A stretch of 64,000 nucleotides of DNA from Rhizobiales bacterium YIM 77505 (GCA_000745135.1 JQNH01000001.1:3457501-3521500), one strand, 5' to 3'; numbered from the stretch's first letter, positions 8,209 to 17,823 are shown. A program made the numbers and translations. The notes: a model not told the origin generated them from the sequence alone.

Positions 8209-9386
8209 TGGGCGTGGACGGCCGGAACGACGATGCGAGCCGGCGCACCCGCGGCCTCGCCGCCTCCCTCCGCCGCATCTACGCGACCTTCGTCAAGGAG
8301 CTGATCCAGCTCCGCCGCGATCGGATCACCTTCGCGACGATGATCTTCATCCCGCTCCTGCAGCTCATGCTGTTCGGCTACGCCATCAACACCGACCCGA
8401 AGCACCTGCCGACCGCGGTCCTCGTCCAGGACGACAGCGCCTTCACACGCTCCTTCCTCGCCGCCATGCGCACGAGCGGCTACTTCGCCGTCCGCTCTGT
8501 GGCGGCGAGCGAGGCGGAGCTCGACCGCCTCATCCTGTCCGGCGCCGTGCAGTTCGGCGTGCAGATCCCGGCCCATTTCGGCCGCGACCTCATCCGCGGC
8601 GAGAGGCCGGCCATCCTCGTGGTCGCCGACGCCACGGATCCCTCCGCGACGGGCGGGGCCGTCGCGGCGCTCCAGGGTCTCTCGGCCAACGTGTTCGCGC
8701 GCGACCTGATCGGCCCGGCATCCAGCCTTGCGCCGCGCCTGCCGCCTTACGAGCTCCGCATCCACCGCCGCTACAATCCGACCGGCGAGACGCGCCTCAA
8801 CATCGTGCCGGGCCTCATGGGCACGATCCTCACCCTCACCATGCTCATGTTCACGGCGCTCTCGGTGACGCGAGAGATCGAGCGCGGAACGATGGAGACG
8901 CTGCTCGCCATGCCGATCCGGCCGGTGGAGATCATGCTGGGCAAGATCGCGCCCTACCTTGTCATCGGCGGTCTGCAGATGACGCTCATCCTTACTGCGG
9001 CGAAGCTGCTCTTCGGCGTGCCGATCGTCGGCAGCCTTGGCCTCCTGATCGGGCTCACCATGCTGTTCATCCTGGCCAACCTGTCGGTCGGCTACACCTT
9101 CTCGACCATCGCCACGAGCCAGCTCCAGGCGATGCAGATGTCGTTCTTTTTCTTTCTGCCGAGCATCCTGCTCTCCGGCTTCATGTTCCCGTTCCGCGGC
9201 ATGCCGGGATGGGCGCAATATGTGGGCGAGATCCTGCCCCTGACCCACTACCTGCGCATCGTGCGCGGCATCATGCTCAAAGGCGCGGGCCTTCAGCACC
9301 TGCAGGCCGACGTGCTTGCCCTCGCCGCCTTCACCCTTGCGGCCATGAGCCTCGCGGTGGCCCGGTTCCGGCAGACGCTGGACTGA
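8208..9386 (+). CDS. ABC-2 type efflux permease (YbhS/YbhR-like)
   Basis: The 392-residue inner-membrane protein has one N-terminal membrane helix (F-A-T-M-I-F-I-P-L-L-Q-L-M-L-F-G), a large extracytoplasmic domain (about residues 65-190) and five further helices, the ABC2 membrane topology. The R-E-I-E-R-G-T-M-E-T-L-L motif after the third helix is characteristic of this family. The TGATG junction with the ATPase gene shows tight coupling. E. coli-like systems encode two permeases; here only one follows, so it likely forms a homodimer. The substrate is unknown; related pumps export drugs and cations. Confidence 0.9.
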   Translation: MGVDGRNDDASRRTRGLAASLRRIYATFVKELIQLRRDRITFATMIFIPLLQLMLFGYAINTDPKHLPTAVLVQDDSAFTRSFLAAMRTSGYFAVRSVAASEAELDRLILSGAVQFGVQIPAHFGRDLIRGERPAILVVADATDPSATGGAVAALQGLSANVFARDLIGPASSLAPRLPPYELRIHRRYNPTGETRLNIVPGLMGTILTLTMLMFTALSVTREIERGTMETLLAMPIRPVEIMLGKIAPYLVIGGLQMTLILTAAKLLFGVPIVGSLGLLIGLTMLFILANLSVGYTFSTIATSQLQAMQMSFFFFLPSILLSGFMFPFRGMPGWAQYVGEILPLTHYLRIVRGIMLKGAGLQHLQADVLALAAFTLAAMSLAVARFRQTLD

Positions 9387-9476
9387 GCGGCTTGCGCAGG
9401 GCCTGTGGTTGCGCGTAGCTGTCGCGCCGGCCCGAGGGGCCTGTGCGCCGGCCCGGGATGAGAGGAGGAGGCAGTC

Positions 9477-10496
9477 ATGAGGCAGACGAACCGACGCATC
9501 GTGCTCGCTGCGCGCCCGGTCGGCGAGCCGAAGCCCTCCGATTTTCGCCTCGAGGAGGTCCCGATCCCCGAGCCCGGACCGGGCCAGCTCCTGCTACGCA
9601 CGCTGTGGCTGTCCCTCGACCCTTACATGCGCGGGCGCATGAGCGACGCGAAATCCTATGCGAAGCCGGTGGAGATCGGCGAGGTGATGACCGGCGGCAC
9701 GGTGAGCGAGGTGGTGCGCTCGCACGATCCGACATTCGCCCCCGGCGACATCGTCCTCGGCATGACGGGCTGGCAGGAGTACGCCGTCGCCGAGGCGGGC
9801 GGCTTGCGCAAGCTCGATCCCTCCGCCGCGCCGGTCTCGACGGCGCTCGGGGTCCTCGGCATGCCGGGCATGACCGCCTATACGGGCCTCCTCAACATCG
9901 GCCAGCCGAAGCCGGGCGAGACCCTCGTCGTCGCGGCGGCCGCAGGTCCCGTGGGCTCGCTCGTCGGCCAGATCGGGAAGATGAAGGGCTGCCGGGTCGT
10001 CGGCATCGCCGGCGGGGCCGAGAAGTGCCGGTATCTTCTCGACGAACTCGGCTTCGACGCAGCCATCGACCACCGCGCGCCCGACTTCCCCGAGCGCCTG
10101 CGCGAGGCCTGCACCAAGGGCATCGACATCTATTTCGAGAATGTGGGCGGCGCCGTGTGGGACGCGGTCTTCCCGCTCCTCAACGAGTTCGCCCGCATCC
10201 CCGTCTGCGGGCTCATCGCCAACTACAACATGACCGAGCTGCCGCCCGGCCCCGACCGCACGCCGCAGCTGTTCCGCGCCATCCTGACGAAGCGGCTCAC
10301 CCTTCGCGGCTTCATCGTCTGGGACTTCGCCGCCCAGACCAAGGAGTTCGTGACCGAGGTCGGCCAATGGCTGCGCGAGGGCAGGATCAAATATCGCGAG
10401 GACATCGTCGAAGGGCTCGAGAACGCCCCCGACGCCTTCATCGGTCTCCTGAAGGGCCGGAACTTCGGCAAGCTCCTCGTACGTGTCGCCTCATAA
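9477..10496 (+). CDS. NADP-dependent MDR-family oxidoreductase (CurA/prostaglandin reductase-like)
   Basis: The 339-residue protein belongs to the zinc-independent medium-chain dehydrogenase/reductase group that reduces activated double bonds of enones with NADPH. Seen are S-L-D-P-Y-M-R-G-R-M near residue 43, G-M-P-G-M-T-A-Y-T-G-L near residue 130, and the nucleotide-binding A-A-A-A-G-P-V-G-S-L-V-G-Q, with Y-F-E-N-V-G-G later. No zinc-binding cysteine set is visible. A strong GAGGAGG ribosome site precedes the ATG. It is followed 9 bases later by an aldo/keto reductase gene, so the three reductases at 9.5-12.4 kb look like one detoxification operon (inference). Confidence 0.88.
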   Translation: MRQTNRRIVLAARPVGEPKPSDFRLEEVPIPEPGPGQLLLRTLWLSLDPYMRGRMSDAKSYAKPVEIGEVMTGGTVSEVVRSHDPTFAPGDIVLGMTGWQEYAVAEAGGLRKLDPSAAPVSTALGVLGMPGMTAYTGLLNIGQPKPGETLVVAAAAGPVGSLVGQIGKMKGCRVVGIAGGAEKCRYLLDELGFDAAIDHRAPDFPERLREACTKGIDIYFENVGGAVWDAVFPLLNEFARIPVCGLIANYNMTELPPGPDRTPQLFRAILTKRLTLRGFIVWDFAAQTKEFVTEVGQWLREGRIKYREDIVEGLENAPDAFIGLLKGRNFGKLLVRVAS

Positions 10497-10505
10497 GGAG
10501 TTCCC

Positions 10506-11486
10506 ATGGACTACGTTCCGTTCGGCAACACGGGCCTGACCGTCTCGCGGCTGTGCCTCGGCTGCATGACCTATGGCGATCCGGGCTGGCGCGAATGGGT
10601 GCTGGACGAGGCGGCCAGCCGCCCCTTCATCCGCGAGGCCCTGGAGGCCGGCATCAACTTCTTCGACACCGCCAATGTGTACTCGCTCGGGCGCAGCGAG
10701 GAGATCCTCGGCAGCGCCTTGAAGGAGATGGCGCGGCGCGACGAGGTCGTGATCGCCACCAAGGTCTACAACCCGATGGGGGCCAAGCCCACCCAGCGGG
10801 GCCTCTCGCGCAAGCACATCATGGAGTCCGTCGACGCTTCGCTGCGGCGGCTCAAGACCGACTATGTCGACCTCCTCATCATCCACCGCTTCGACCGTGC
10901 GACGCCGGTCGAGGAGACCGTCGAGGCCTTGTCCGACGTGGTGAAGGCCGGCAAGGCCCTGTATCTTGGCGCCTCCTCCATGTGGGCGTGGCAGTTCATG
11001 AAGATGCTCGGGCTCCAGCGCGCCCGCGGACTTGCGCCCTTCGTCTCCATGCAGAACTACGTCAACCTCATCTACCGGGAAGAGGAGCGGGAGATGCTGC
11101 CCCTCTGCCGCTCGGAGCGCATCGCGGTGACGCCCTGGAGCCCGCTGGCGCGCGGCTTTCTCGGCGGCAACCTCCCCAAGCAGGGCGAAAAGACCGTGCG
11201 GGCGCGCACGGACACCTATGCCCAGCAGCTCGGCATCGGCTCCGAGGACGACTACGCCATCGCCGCCCGCGTTCACGAGGTGGCCGAACGCTTGGGCGCC
11301 AAGCCCGCGCAGGTCGCGCTTGCCTGGGTCCTCGGGCTGCCCGGCGTCACCTCGCCCATCATCGGCGCCTCGAAACCCCACCACCTGAGCGATGCGATCG
11401 GCGCCCTCGGTGTCACCCTCGATGCCGAGACCCGCGCCTATCTGGAAGCCCCTTACAGGCCGAAGGCCGTGCAAGGCCACGTTTGA
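10506..11486 (+). CDS. Aldo/keto reductase
   Basis: The 326-residue TIM-barrel NADPH-dependent carbonyl reductase has the full catalytic tetrad. Asp and Tyr are in F-F-D-T-A-N-V-Y, Lys in V-V-I-A-T-K-V-Y, and His in L-L-I-I-H-R-F-D. The C-terminal cofactor segment P-I-I-G-A-S-K-P-H-H-L is also present. It resembles the YajO/Tas-like AKR group. It lies 9 bases after the MDR reductase gene and 18 bases before a second aldo/keto reductase; AAGGAG upstream gives a good start. The physiological substrate cannot be told from sequence. Confidence 0.92.
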   Translation: MDYVPFGNTGLTVSRLCLGCMTYGDPGWREWVLDEAASRPFIREALEAGINFFDTANVYSLGRSEEILGSALKEMARRDEVVIATKVYNPMGAKPTQRGLSRKHIMESVDASLRRLKTDYVDLLIIHRFDRATPVEETVEALSDVVKAGKALYLGASSMWAWQFMKMLGLQRARGLAPFVSMQNYVNLIYREEEREMLPLCRSERIAVTPWSPLARGFLGGNLPKQGEKTVRARTDTYAQQLGIGSEDDYAIAARVHEVAERLGAKPAQVALAWVLGLPGVTSPIIGASKPHHLSDAIGALGVTLDAETRAYLEAPYRPKAVQGHV

Positions 11487-11504
11487 GCGGCAAGGGAAGC
11501 GATC

Positions 11505-12446
11505 ATGCAAGAGAGGAACCTTGGACCGTCGGGCCTGCGGGTGTCGCTCGTTGGCCTTGGATGCAACAATTTCGGCGGGCGCATCGACCTTGAGGCCACC
11601 CGCAAGGTGGTCCACAAGGCCCTCGACCTCGGTATCACCCTCTTCGACACCGCCGATGTCTATGGCGAGCGGGGCGGCTCCGAGACCTTCCTCGGCCAAA
11701 TCCTGGGCGAGAAGCGCAAGGACATCGTCCTCGCCACCAAGTTCGGCATGGCCATGGACGATGCGGAGCGCCTGAAGGGCGCCTCGCGGCGCTACATCAT
11801 GGCGGCCGTGGAGGCGAGCCTCCGGCGGCTCAAGACCGACTGGATCGACCTCTACCAGCTCCACCGTCCCGACCCGCTGACGCCGATCGACGAGACGCTG
11901 CGGGCGCTCGACGATCTCGTCCGCCAGGGGAAGGTGCGCTACATCGGCTGCTCGAACCTTCCCGCCTGGCAGGTGGTCGAGGCGCAATGGGCCGCCCGAT
12001 CGGCCCATTTGACACCCTTCGTGTCCTGCCAGGACGAGTACAGCCTGCTCGTGCGCGACATCGAGAGGGAGCTCGTCCCGGCGATCGAGACCTATCGGCT
12101 CGGCCTCCTGCCCTACTTCCCGCTCGCCAGCGGCCTTCTCACCGGCAAATACAAGCGCAACGCCCCGCTGCCGGAGGGAGCGCGCCTCACCAGCACCCAG
12201 CGCCTCGCCGACCGTTACATGACCGAGGCGAACTGGGCGAAGGTCGAGGCGCTGGAGCGGTTCTGCGCCGAGCACGGGCGCAGCCTCCTCGATCTCGCCT
12301 TCAGCTGGCTTGCAGCGAAGCCCTATGTCGCGAGCGTCATCGCCGGCGCCACAAAGCCCGAGCAGCTCGAAAAGAACGTGCGGGCCATCGAATGGTCGCT
12401 GACGGCCGATGAACTTGCCGAGGTCGACCGCCTGACCGCGACGTAA
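11505..12446 (+). CDS. Aldo/keto reductase, second paralogue
   Basis: The 313-residue enzyme shows the same barrel and tetrad: L-F-D-T-A-D-V-Y-G, V-L-A-T-K-F-G and L-Y-Q-L-H-R-P-D, with the cofactor segment S-V-I-A-G-A-T-K-P-E-Q-L near residue 285. It is closer to the YghZ/voltage-gated-channel-beta-like AKR group than the upstream gene, so the two are paralogues rather than a recent duplication. It is the last gene of the rightward cluster. gntK is convergent and starts about 95 bases beyond. Confidence 0.92.
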   Translation: MQERNLGPSGLRVSLVGLGCNNFGGRIDLEATRKVVHKALDLGITLFDTADVYGERGGSETFLGQILGEKRKDIVLATKFGMAMDDAERLKGASRRYIMAAVEASLRRLKTDWIDLYQLHRPDPLTPIDETLRALDDLVRQGKVRYIGCSNLPAWQVVEAQWAARSAHLTPFVSCQDEYSLLVRDIERELVPAIETYRLGLLPYFPLASGLLTGKYKRNAPLPEGARLTSTQRLADRYMTEANWAKVEALERFCAEHGRSLLDLAFSWLAAKPYVASVIAGATKPEQLEKNVRAIEWSLTADELAEVDRLTAT

Positions 12447-12541
12447 GGGCAGGTGCGGTGGCGGAAAGCGGACGGGGCTGCTGGCGAGGTTCGAGCGAGA
12501 GCGACGGGCGGCGATCCTTCGCTTATGTGAGCGAGAGAGGA

Positions 12542-13081
12542 TCACCGTTCTCGCACGGCCGCGAGCCCGAGCCGCGAGGCGATGAAGGCTGCGACGGCCT
12601 CGGGAGGGGGCGTCACGTCGACGACAAGCGCATCCTCGTCGGGACCCGGCTCTTCCAGGGTCGCGAACTGGCTGTCGAGGAGCGCCGGCGGCATGAAATG
12701 GTCCGTTCGGGCGGCCATGCGGCCGGCGATGAGCGATTTCTCGCCCTTGAGAAACACAAGCCGCGCTCTCGGCCGGCCGCCGAGCAGGACATCCCGGTAG
12801 GCGCGCTTCAAGGCCGAGCAGGAGATGATGCCGTGCTCGCCCCGAGCCAGGCGCTCGTCCATCCAGGCGGCGATGGCGTGAAGCCAGGGCCAGCGGTCCT
12901 CGTCGGTGAGCGGCACCCCGCGGCTCATCTTCTCGATGTTCGCCGGCGGATGGAAGGAATCGGCGTCCCGGAACGGCCAGCCGAGCCGGCGGCTCAGGAG
13001 CTCGCCGGTGGTGGTCTTGCCCGAGCCGGCCACGCCCATGAGGAGGAGCACCGACGGGCCGGAAAGCTCTTGCGCCATCAT
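12542..13081 (-). CDS. gntK: Gluconokinase
   Basis: The 179-residue P-loop kinase phosphorylates D-gluconate to 6-phosphogluconate with ATP. It has Walker [10 protein letters not shown] near residue 16, the [10 protein letters not shown] substrate segment, [10 protein letters not shown], and [10 protein letters not shown], all standard for the thermoresistant GntK family. Two ATGs are adjacent. The first overlaps the gnd stop codon (ATGA), giving translational coupling. Together with gnd it feeds gluconate directly into the pentose phosphate pathway. Confidence 0.95.
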   Translation of the reverse strand: MMAQELSGPSVLLLMGVAGSGKTTTGELLSRRLGWPFRDADSFHPPANIEKMSRGVPLTDEDRWPWLHAIAAWMDERLARGEHGIISCSALKRAYRDVLLGGRPRARLVFLKGEKSLIAGRMAARTDHFMPPALLDSQFATLEEPGPDEDALVVDVTPPPEAVAAFIASRLGLAAVRER

Positions 13082-14061
13082 CCGGCCTTCTTCGGCTCCG
13101 CATGGCCGCCAAAGCCCTTGCGCATGGCGGAAAGCACCTTCTCGGCGAAGGTGTGGTCCTGGCGCGAGCGGAAACGGGCGTAGAGCGCGGCCGTGAGCGC
13201 TTCGGCGGGGGTCGCCTGCTCGATGGCGGCCAGCACGGTCCAACGCCCCTCGCCCGAGTCCTCCACATGGCCGGAATAGGCCGAGAGCTCGCCGTCTGCC
13301 GCGAGCGCCTCGGCGGTGAGGTCGAGGAGCCAGGAGGTGATGACACTGCCCCTGCGCCAGACCTCGGCGATGTCGGCGAGGTCGAAAGTGAAGCGCTCCT
13401 CCTCCGGGCGGCCCCGATGATCGGCGTTCTTGAGGATGTCGAAGCCCTCCGCCATCGCCTGCATCATGCCGTATTCGATGCCGTTGTGGATCATCTTGAC
13501 GAAATGCCCGGCGCCGTGCGGACCGGCGTGGAGATAGCCCTGCTCGACCCGGGGGTCGCGGCCCTCTCGCCCGCGGGTGCGCTCGATGCTGCCAAGGCCG
13601 GGGGCCAGCGCGGCGAAGATCGGATCGAGGCGCGCGACGATCTCCTTCTCTCCCCCGATCATGAGGCAATAGCCGCGTTCGAGCCCCCACACGCCGCCGC
13701 TCGTGCCGACGTCGAGATAATGAAGGCCGCGTGCGGAAAGCTCCTTGGCGCGGCGGATGTCGTCCTTCCAGAAGGTGTTGCCGCCGTCGATCACCACATC
13801 GCCCGGCTGAAGCAGGCCGGCGAGGTCGCGGATGGCGGTCTCGGTCGCTTCGCCGGCGGGAAGCATGACCCAGACGACCCGCGGCGGCTGGAGCGCCGCC
13901 ACCAGCCCCGCGAGGTCCTCCGCTGCCGTCGCCCCTTCCGCCGCCAGAGGCTCCCGCGCGGCCGGGCTGCGGTCGAAGACCACGCAGCGATGGCCGCGCC
14001 GCATGAGCCGCCGGGCGATGTTGGCGCCCATGCGTCCAAGGCCGACAATTCCAAGCTGCAT
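13078..14061 (-). CDS. gnd: 6-phosphogluconate dehydrogenase, decarboxylating (short form)
   Basis: The 327-residue enzyme oxidatively decarboxylates 6-phosphogluconate to ribulose 5-phosphate. The Rossmann motif G-L-G-R-M-G-A-N is at residues 8-15, followed by [10 protein letters not shown] near residue 93, [12 protein letters not shown] and the catalytic lysine in [11 protein letters not shown]. The length and the W-G-L-E segment mark the short GndA/YqeC-type enzyme, often NAD-preferring, not the 470-residue E. coli form. It forms a two-gene operon with gntK, whose start overlaps its stop. Confidence 0.93.
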   Translation of the reverse strand: MQLGIVGLGRMGANIARRLMRRGHRCVVFDRSPAAREPLAAEGATAAEDLAGLVAALQPPRVVWVMLPAGEATETAIRDLAGLLQPGDVVIDGGNTFWKDDIRRAKELSARGLHYLDVGTSGGVWGLERGYCLMIGGEKEIVARLDPIFAALAPGLGSIERTRGREGRDPRVEQGYLHAGPHGAGHFVKMIHNGIEYGMMQAMAEGFDILKNADHRGRPEEERFTFDLADIAEVWRRGSVITSWLLDLTAEALAADGELSAYSGHVEDSGEGRWTVLAAIEQATPAEALTAALYARFRSRQDHTFAEKVLSAMRKGFGGHAEPKKAG

Positions 14062-14149
14062 CGGTCGCTCCGTTGTCGATCCACCGCACTCCCGCGCGAC
14101 GAACGCGAAGGAGCGCCGCCTGTCAACCGAGCGGTTCAGGCCTCCTCTC

Positions 14150-14188
14150 GCAAAAGCGGCGGCGCCCCGCCTGGCAAGGGGGGCGCCG
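14150..14188 (-). terminator. Probable intrinsic terminator of the ferritin-like gene
   Basis: A 9-bp stem (CGGCGCCCC at 14160-14168 with GGGGCGCCG at 14180-14188) is followed on the minus strand by a short CGCTTTTGC stretch. It lies about 40 bases past the ferritin-like stop codon and upstream of gnd. Confidence 0.55.
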
Positions 14189-14228
14189 TTGCAAGAAGCG
14201 GCCAGGGTTTAAGTCGCGTTCCGCGCGA

Positions 14229-14726
14229 TCAGGCGGCCGCCTTGCGATTGACTCGCGCCTCGGCGAGCTGCGTCAGCAGCTGGTCGGTCTTCTTTTCCTC
14301 CTCGAGGGTCTCCTCGAGGAGCTTCGCCGCGTCCTGCATCCCAAGCTCCTGAGCCCAGGTCCGCAAGGTGCCGTAGCGGCTGATCTCGTAGTGCTCGACC
14401 GACTGGGCGGCAGCGAGGAGGCCGGCATCGAGGGCTTCGCTGTCGGCGAAGTCCTCCATGATCTCCTTGCCCTCCTCGATGATGCCCTGGATGGCCTCGC
14501 AGGTCTTGCCCTGCGCGCGCTTGCCAAGGAGTTCGAAGACCTGCTCCAGGCGCTCCACTTGACCTTCGGTCTCCTCGCGGTGGGTCTCGAAGGCTTGCCG
14601 GAGCTCGTCGGATTCCGCCGCCTTGGCCATTTTCGGCAAGGCGCGCAGGATCTGCTTCTCGGCGTAATAGATGTCCTTCAATCCCATGAGGAACAGATCT
14701 TCCAGGGTCTTTTCCTTCGCGGCCAT
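14229..14726 (-). CDS. YciE/YciF-type ferritin-like protein (DUF892)
   Basis: The 165-residue all-helical protein begins M-A-A-K-E-K-T-L-E-D-L-F and contains L-K-D-I-Y-Y-A-E-K-Q-I-L, H-R-E-E-T-E-G-Q-V-E-R-L and Q-S-V-E-H-Y-E-I-S-R-Y-G. These carry the Glu/His pattern of the diiron four-helix bundle. The family is stress-induced in enterobacteria, but its reaction is not settled. The start at 14726 is preceded by AGGGAG. A longer frame to 14819 has only a basic, non-family extension. It is probably monocistronic, with a hairpin downstream. Confidence 0.88.
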   Translation of the reverse strand: MAAKEKTLEDLFLMGLKDIYYAEKQILRALPKMAKAAESDELRQAFETHREETEGQVERLEQVFELLGKRAQGKTCEAIQGIIEEGKEIMEDFADSEALDAGLLAAAQSVEHYEISRYGTLRTWAQELGMQDAAKLLEETLEEEKKTDQLLTQLAEARVNRKAAA

Positions 14727-15069
14727 CGAGCGTTCTCCCTGTCTGGAACGAGAACTTAACCTTCGCCGCCGAGCTTGGTTCCTGACCTTCCCGCCTTCCG
14801 GACGAAGCGCTGCCGCCAAGAATTTTCACGACCCGGTTGCCCTTCGGGCGAGTCTCATTACAATAATGGCGGGGACGCATTGGAGGCGGTCAACCCGACA
14901 TGGCGAGCACCGTTCTTGAATGTGTCGACTTGACGAGCGGCGGAATTGGCCTCTCGTCCTTTGCCTGCAGGCGTGCAGGCTCCCTACAGAGAATGCTGGC
15001 ATCGTCGCTCCCGGCAAGGTCGGACGGTGAACCAAGCTAACTCCCTTCCACCTCTGCCTGGACTTTCCA
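14727..15069. other. Intergenic region between ferritin-like and cold-shock genes
   Basis: About 340 bases between divergent genes, presumably holding both promoters. A long leader before the cold-shock gene would fit that family. I see a small inverted repeat around CCTGCAGGCGTGCAGG (near 14963) but no confident promoter hexamers and no gene. Confidence 0.5.
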
Positions 15070-15714
15070 ATGAATCGCAATCGAGACTTCCGTGGACCGC
15101 GCGGGCGGGGCGGCCGCGACGATTTTGGCTCGCGTCGCTCCTTCGACGATCAGCCTGGATGGGGCGAAGCGCCGCCCATGCGCTTTCCCCCGCCGACCTC
15201 CGGCCCGCCGCAGGATGCGACGGTCAAGTGGTTCAACCCTGAGAAGGGCTTCGGCTTTGTCGCCTTGAGCGACGGCTCCGGAGACGCCTTCCTCCATGTG
15301 CGCGCCCTGGAAGCGGCCGGCCAATCGGAGCTCCTGCCGGGCACCCGGCTCACGGTGCGGACCGCCAATGGCCAGAAGGGGCCGCAGGTGACGGAGATCC
15401 TGGAGATCGACGCCAGTACCGCCGAGGCGCCCCGGCCCCGAGACCCCATGCGGCGTCCGCGGCCGAGCACCTTCGGCTCTCCGCGCATGAGCGGCCCGCC
15501 CTCCGACGAGCAGCCCGGCACGGTCAAGTGGTACAACCCGGCCAAGGGCTTCGGCTTCATCGCCATGGAGGACGGCGGCAAGGACGTGTTCGTTCACCGC
15601 TCGGCCCTGGTGCGAGCGGGGCTTCCGGATCTGCAGGAAGGCCAGCGCGTGGTCATCCAGACGGTCGACGGCCAAAAGGGCCGCGAGGTCGCCACGATCA
15701 GCATTGCCGACTAG
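15070..15714 (+). CDS. Double cold-shock-domain protein
   Basis: The 214-residue nucleic-acid-binding protein has two cold-shock domains. Domain 1 (about residues 48-115) carries V-K-W-F-N-P-E-K-G-F-G-F-V and domain 2 (about 150-214) carries V-K-W-Y-N-P-A-K-G-F-G-F-I with D-V-F-V-H-R-S-A-L. These include the RNP1/RNP2 aromatic residues. The first about 45 residues are rich in R, G, D and P and look disordered, like RNA-binding RG tails. Double-domain CspD-like proteins are common in Hyphomicrobiales; they act as RNA chaperones or antiterminators. It stands alone, with convergent genes downstream. Confidence 0.92.
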   Translation: MNRNRDFRGPRGRGGRDDFGSRRSFDDQPGWGEAPPMRFPPPTSGPPQDATVKWFNPEKGFGFVALSDGSGDAFLHVRALEAAGQSELLPGTRLTVRTANGQKGPQVTEILEIDASTAEAPRPRDPMRRPRPSTFGSPRMSGPPSDEQPGTVKWYNPAKGFGFIAMEDGGKDVFVHRSALVRAGLPDLQEGQRVVIQTVDGQKGREVATISIAD

Positions 15715-15775
15715 CCGAGATCGGCGGGGCCGCCGCGGCGGCGAAGGCCGCGCGGCCCTTGACCGTCCTTCGCGC

Positions 15776-17719
15776 CTAGCTTGGCTGGGAGCGGGAGCGC
15801 GTGCGGCCCTGCTCCTCGGCCGCCGGCGGCGCGGCCGACCGCTCTGAAGAGGCAGGCTCGTTCTCCGGCGGCTGCGGAGCGACGGCCGCCGGCAGCGGCC
15901 CCGGGCGCAAGAGGTTGGTCAGGAACGTACGGAAGCGCGGATAGCGCCGGTCGCGCGTGGTGGCGTGGCCACCTTCCACCCGGGCCAAGTGGATCTCTCG
16001 ATCGAAATAGCCTTCGAGCCCGGGCCGATGGGCGACGCACAGCACCGTGGCGGCGGCAAGGTCGGTGCGCAGGAACTCCATCATGCGCATCTGGCTCTCC
16101 TCGTCGAGGGCGCTCGTCGCTTCATCCATGATGATGATGTCGGGCCGGCTCAGCAGGAGCCTGGCGAAGGCGAGGCGCTGCTTCTCCCCGCCTGACAGGA
16201 TCGAATCCCACTGATCCTCCTCGTCGAGGCGGCCTGAGAGATGGCTGAGCCCGCAGCGACGGAGCGCCTCGATCAGCTCCTCGTCGGTGTGGCTCCTGTC
16301 CGGGTTCGGATAAAGGAGGGCGTGGCGCAGCGTTCCTAACGGAATATACGGCCGCTGCGGCATGAAAGCGAAGCTGGCGTTGGCCGGACGCAGGATCCGT
16401 CCGGCGCCCCAGGGCCAAAGCCCCGCCATGGCGCGGATGAGCGTGCTCTTGCCGGTGCCGGACTCGCCTTTGACGAGGACCTTCTCTCCGCGTCTGACGA
16501 CCACGTCCGCATCGCCGATCATGAGCTTCCCGTTCTGCTGCATGATCGACAGCTCTTGGATGTGGATGGCGTCGTCCGGGCTCTCGCCGAGCACGATCGA
16601 ATCGCTGACGCCGTAGCGGCCGATGGTGCGATCGAGGTGATCGATCGTGTCCGCGAGTTCCACGACGCGCTGGGCCGAGGCGACCCATTCGGCGAGCCGT
16701 ATGGCGTTGTCGACGAGCCAGTTGAGCGCGATCTGAACCTGCGCGAAGGCGGTCGCGATCTGCATCAGTTCGCCGAGGCTCAGCTCGCCCGCCAGATATT
16801 TCGGGGCCGCCAGCAGGAGCGGAACCACCGGCGACAGCACGGCCGATCCGTTGCTGATCCAGGTCATGCGCGCCTGCTGCACGATGACATCGATCCAGCG
16901 GCGGGCAAGATCCGCAAAGGTTTCGGCAAGGCGCGTGCGCTCATCGTCGTCGCCGCCGATGAGCGCGATGTTCTCGGCCGAGTCCCGCACCCGCGTCAGC
17001 TCGTAACGCAGCCGCGCCTCGCCCGAGTTCTTCTCGTCGACGCGGGCGATGAGGGGCTTTCCGATGAGATACATCCCCAAGGAGACGATCGAGGAATAGA
17101 CGATGGCGGCGATCACGAGATAGCCGGGGACGGTCACCTGGCCGACGGTGATCGCGCCTCCGACCGCCCACAGGACGCCGAGAAAGGCGATCGCAGCCAG
17201 GACCGCGTTGGTCAGCCCGATCGCGAAGTCGACGAGGGGCTCGATGGCGAGGCGCGTGTCGTCGGCGATCCGGAATTCGGGGTTCGCCGCGTCCCCCCCG
17301 ACGATGTTGAGCTGGTAGAAGCGTCGGTCGGCAAGCCACAGGCCGATGAGCTTGCCCGTGAGCCACTGCCGCCAGCGCAGCGCCAGGCGCATGCGCATGT
17401 GGACGAGGGCGACCGAGGCGGCGGCGGAAAAGAACGCAAGGCCAAGAATGATGCCGACGCCCGTAAGGACCAGTCCGACCTGCTTCTGCTCGAGGGCGTC
17501 GAAGAAGAATTTGTTCCAGCGGTTGATCGCCAGCGCGGCCGCGAGATTGGCGAGCACGCAGGCCAGCACGCCGGCGCTGAGGAGCCAGGCCTGTCGGCGC
17601 GTGGCGCCACTCCAGAAGCCCCGCGACAGGCGAAAGAAGCTTCGTCCAAAATAGCTGGGGGGGAGCGGTCGCCGCCCATCGTCGGCACCGGGATCGGCGG
17701 TCCCTGCAGGCACGGTCAT
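15776..17719 (-). CDS. ABC transporter ATP-binding/permease protein, SbmA/YddA-type
   Basis: The 647-residue half transporter has an N-terminal membrane domain (about residues 45-350) of the ABC_membrane_2/SbmA-BacA type. A short arginine-rich loop and the W-N-K-F-F-F-D-A-L-E segment after helix 1 are typical. The C-terminal ATPase has Walker A G-E-S-G-T-G-K-S-T, signature L-S-G-G-E-K-Q-R-L-A-F and Walker B I-I-I-M-D-E-A-T-S-A-L-D-E. It ends in a Pro/Glu/Ser-rich tail. Relatives include YddA, BclA and eukaryotic ABCD proteins; BclA/BacA relatives import peptides, so peptide transport is possible but not shown. It is convergent with the cold-shock gene. Confidence 0.9.
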   Translation of the reverse strand: MTVPAGTADPGADDGRRPLPPSYFGRSFFRLSRGFWSGATRRQAWLLSAGVLACVLANLAAALAINRWNKFFFDALEQKQVGLVLTGVGIILGLAFFSAAASVALVHMRMRLALRWRQWLTGKLIGLWLADRRFYQLNIVGGDAANPEFRIADDTRLAIEPLVDFAIGLTNAVLAAIAFLGVLWAVGGAITVGQVTVPGYLVIAAIVYSSIVSLGMYLIGKPLIARVDEKNSGEARLRYELTRVRDSAENIALIGGDDDERTRLAETFADLARRWIDVIVQQARMTWISNGSAVLSPVVPLLLAAPKYLAGELSLGELMQIATAFAQVQIALNWLVDNAIRLAEWVASAQRVVELADTIDHLDRTIGRYGVSDSIVLGESPDDAIHIQELSIMQQNGKLMIGDADVVVRRGEKVLVKGESGTGKSTLIRAMAGLWPWGAGRILRPANASFAFMPQRPYIPLGTLRHALLYPNPDRSHTDEELIEALRRCGLSHLSGRLDEEDQWDSILSGGEKQRLAFARLLLSRPDIIIMDEATSALDEESQMRMMEFLRTDLAAATVLCVAHRPGLEGYFDREIHLARVEGGHATTRDRRYPRFRTFLTNLLRPGPLPAAVAPQPPENEPASSERSAAPPAAEEQGRTRSRSQPS

Positions 17720-17823
17720 GGTACGCGACGCCTCTGTTTCGTCCTGCGAAAGCTCAATGCAGCGCCGCCGTCCTCTGTTCCGTGGATCCGGTCAGGGAAG
17801 AAAGGTCAAAGGGACGGCAATCG

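Noticed and set aside
12513-12543. Possible bidirectional terminator between the aldo/keto reductase and gntK
   Set aside because: The GATCC/GGATC stem is interrupted by an uneven internal loop, has no T-run and overlaps the gntK stop codon.
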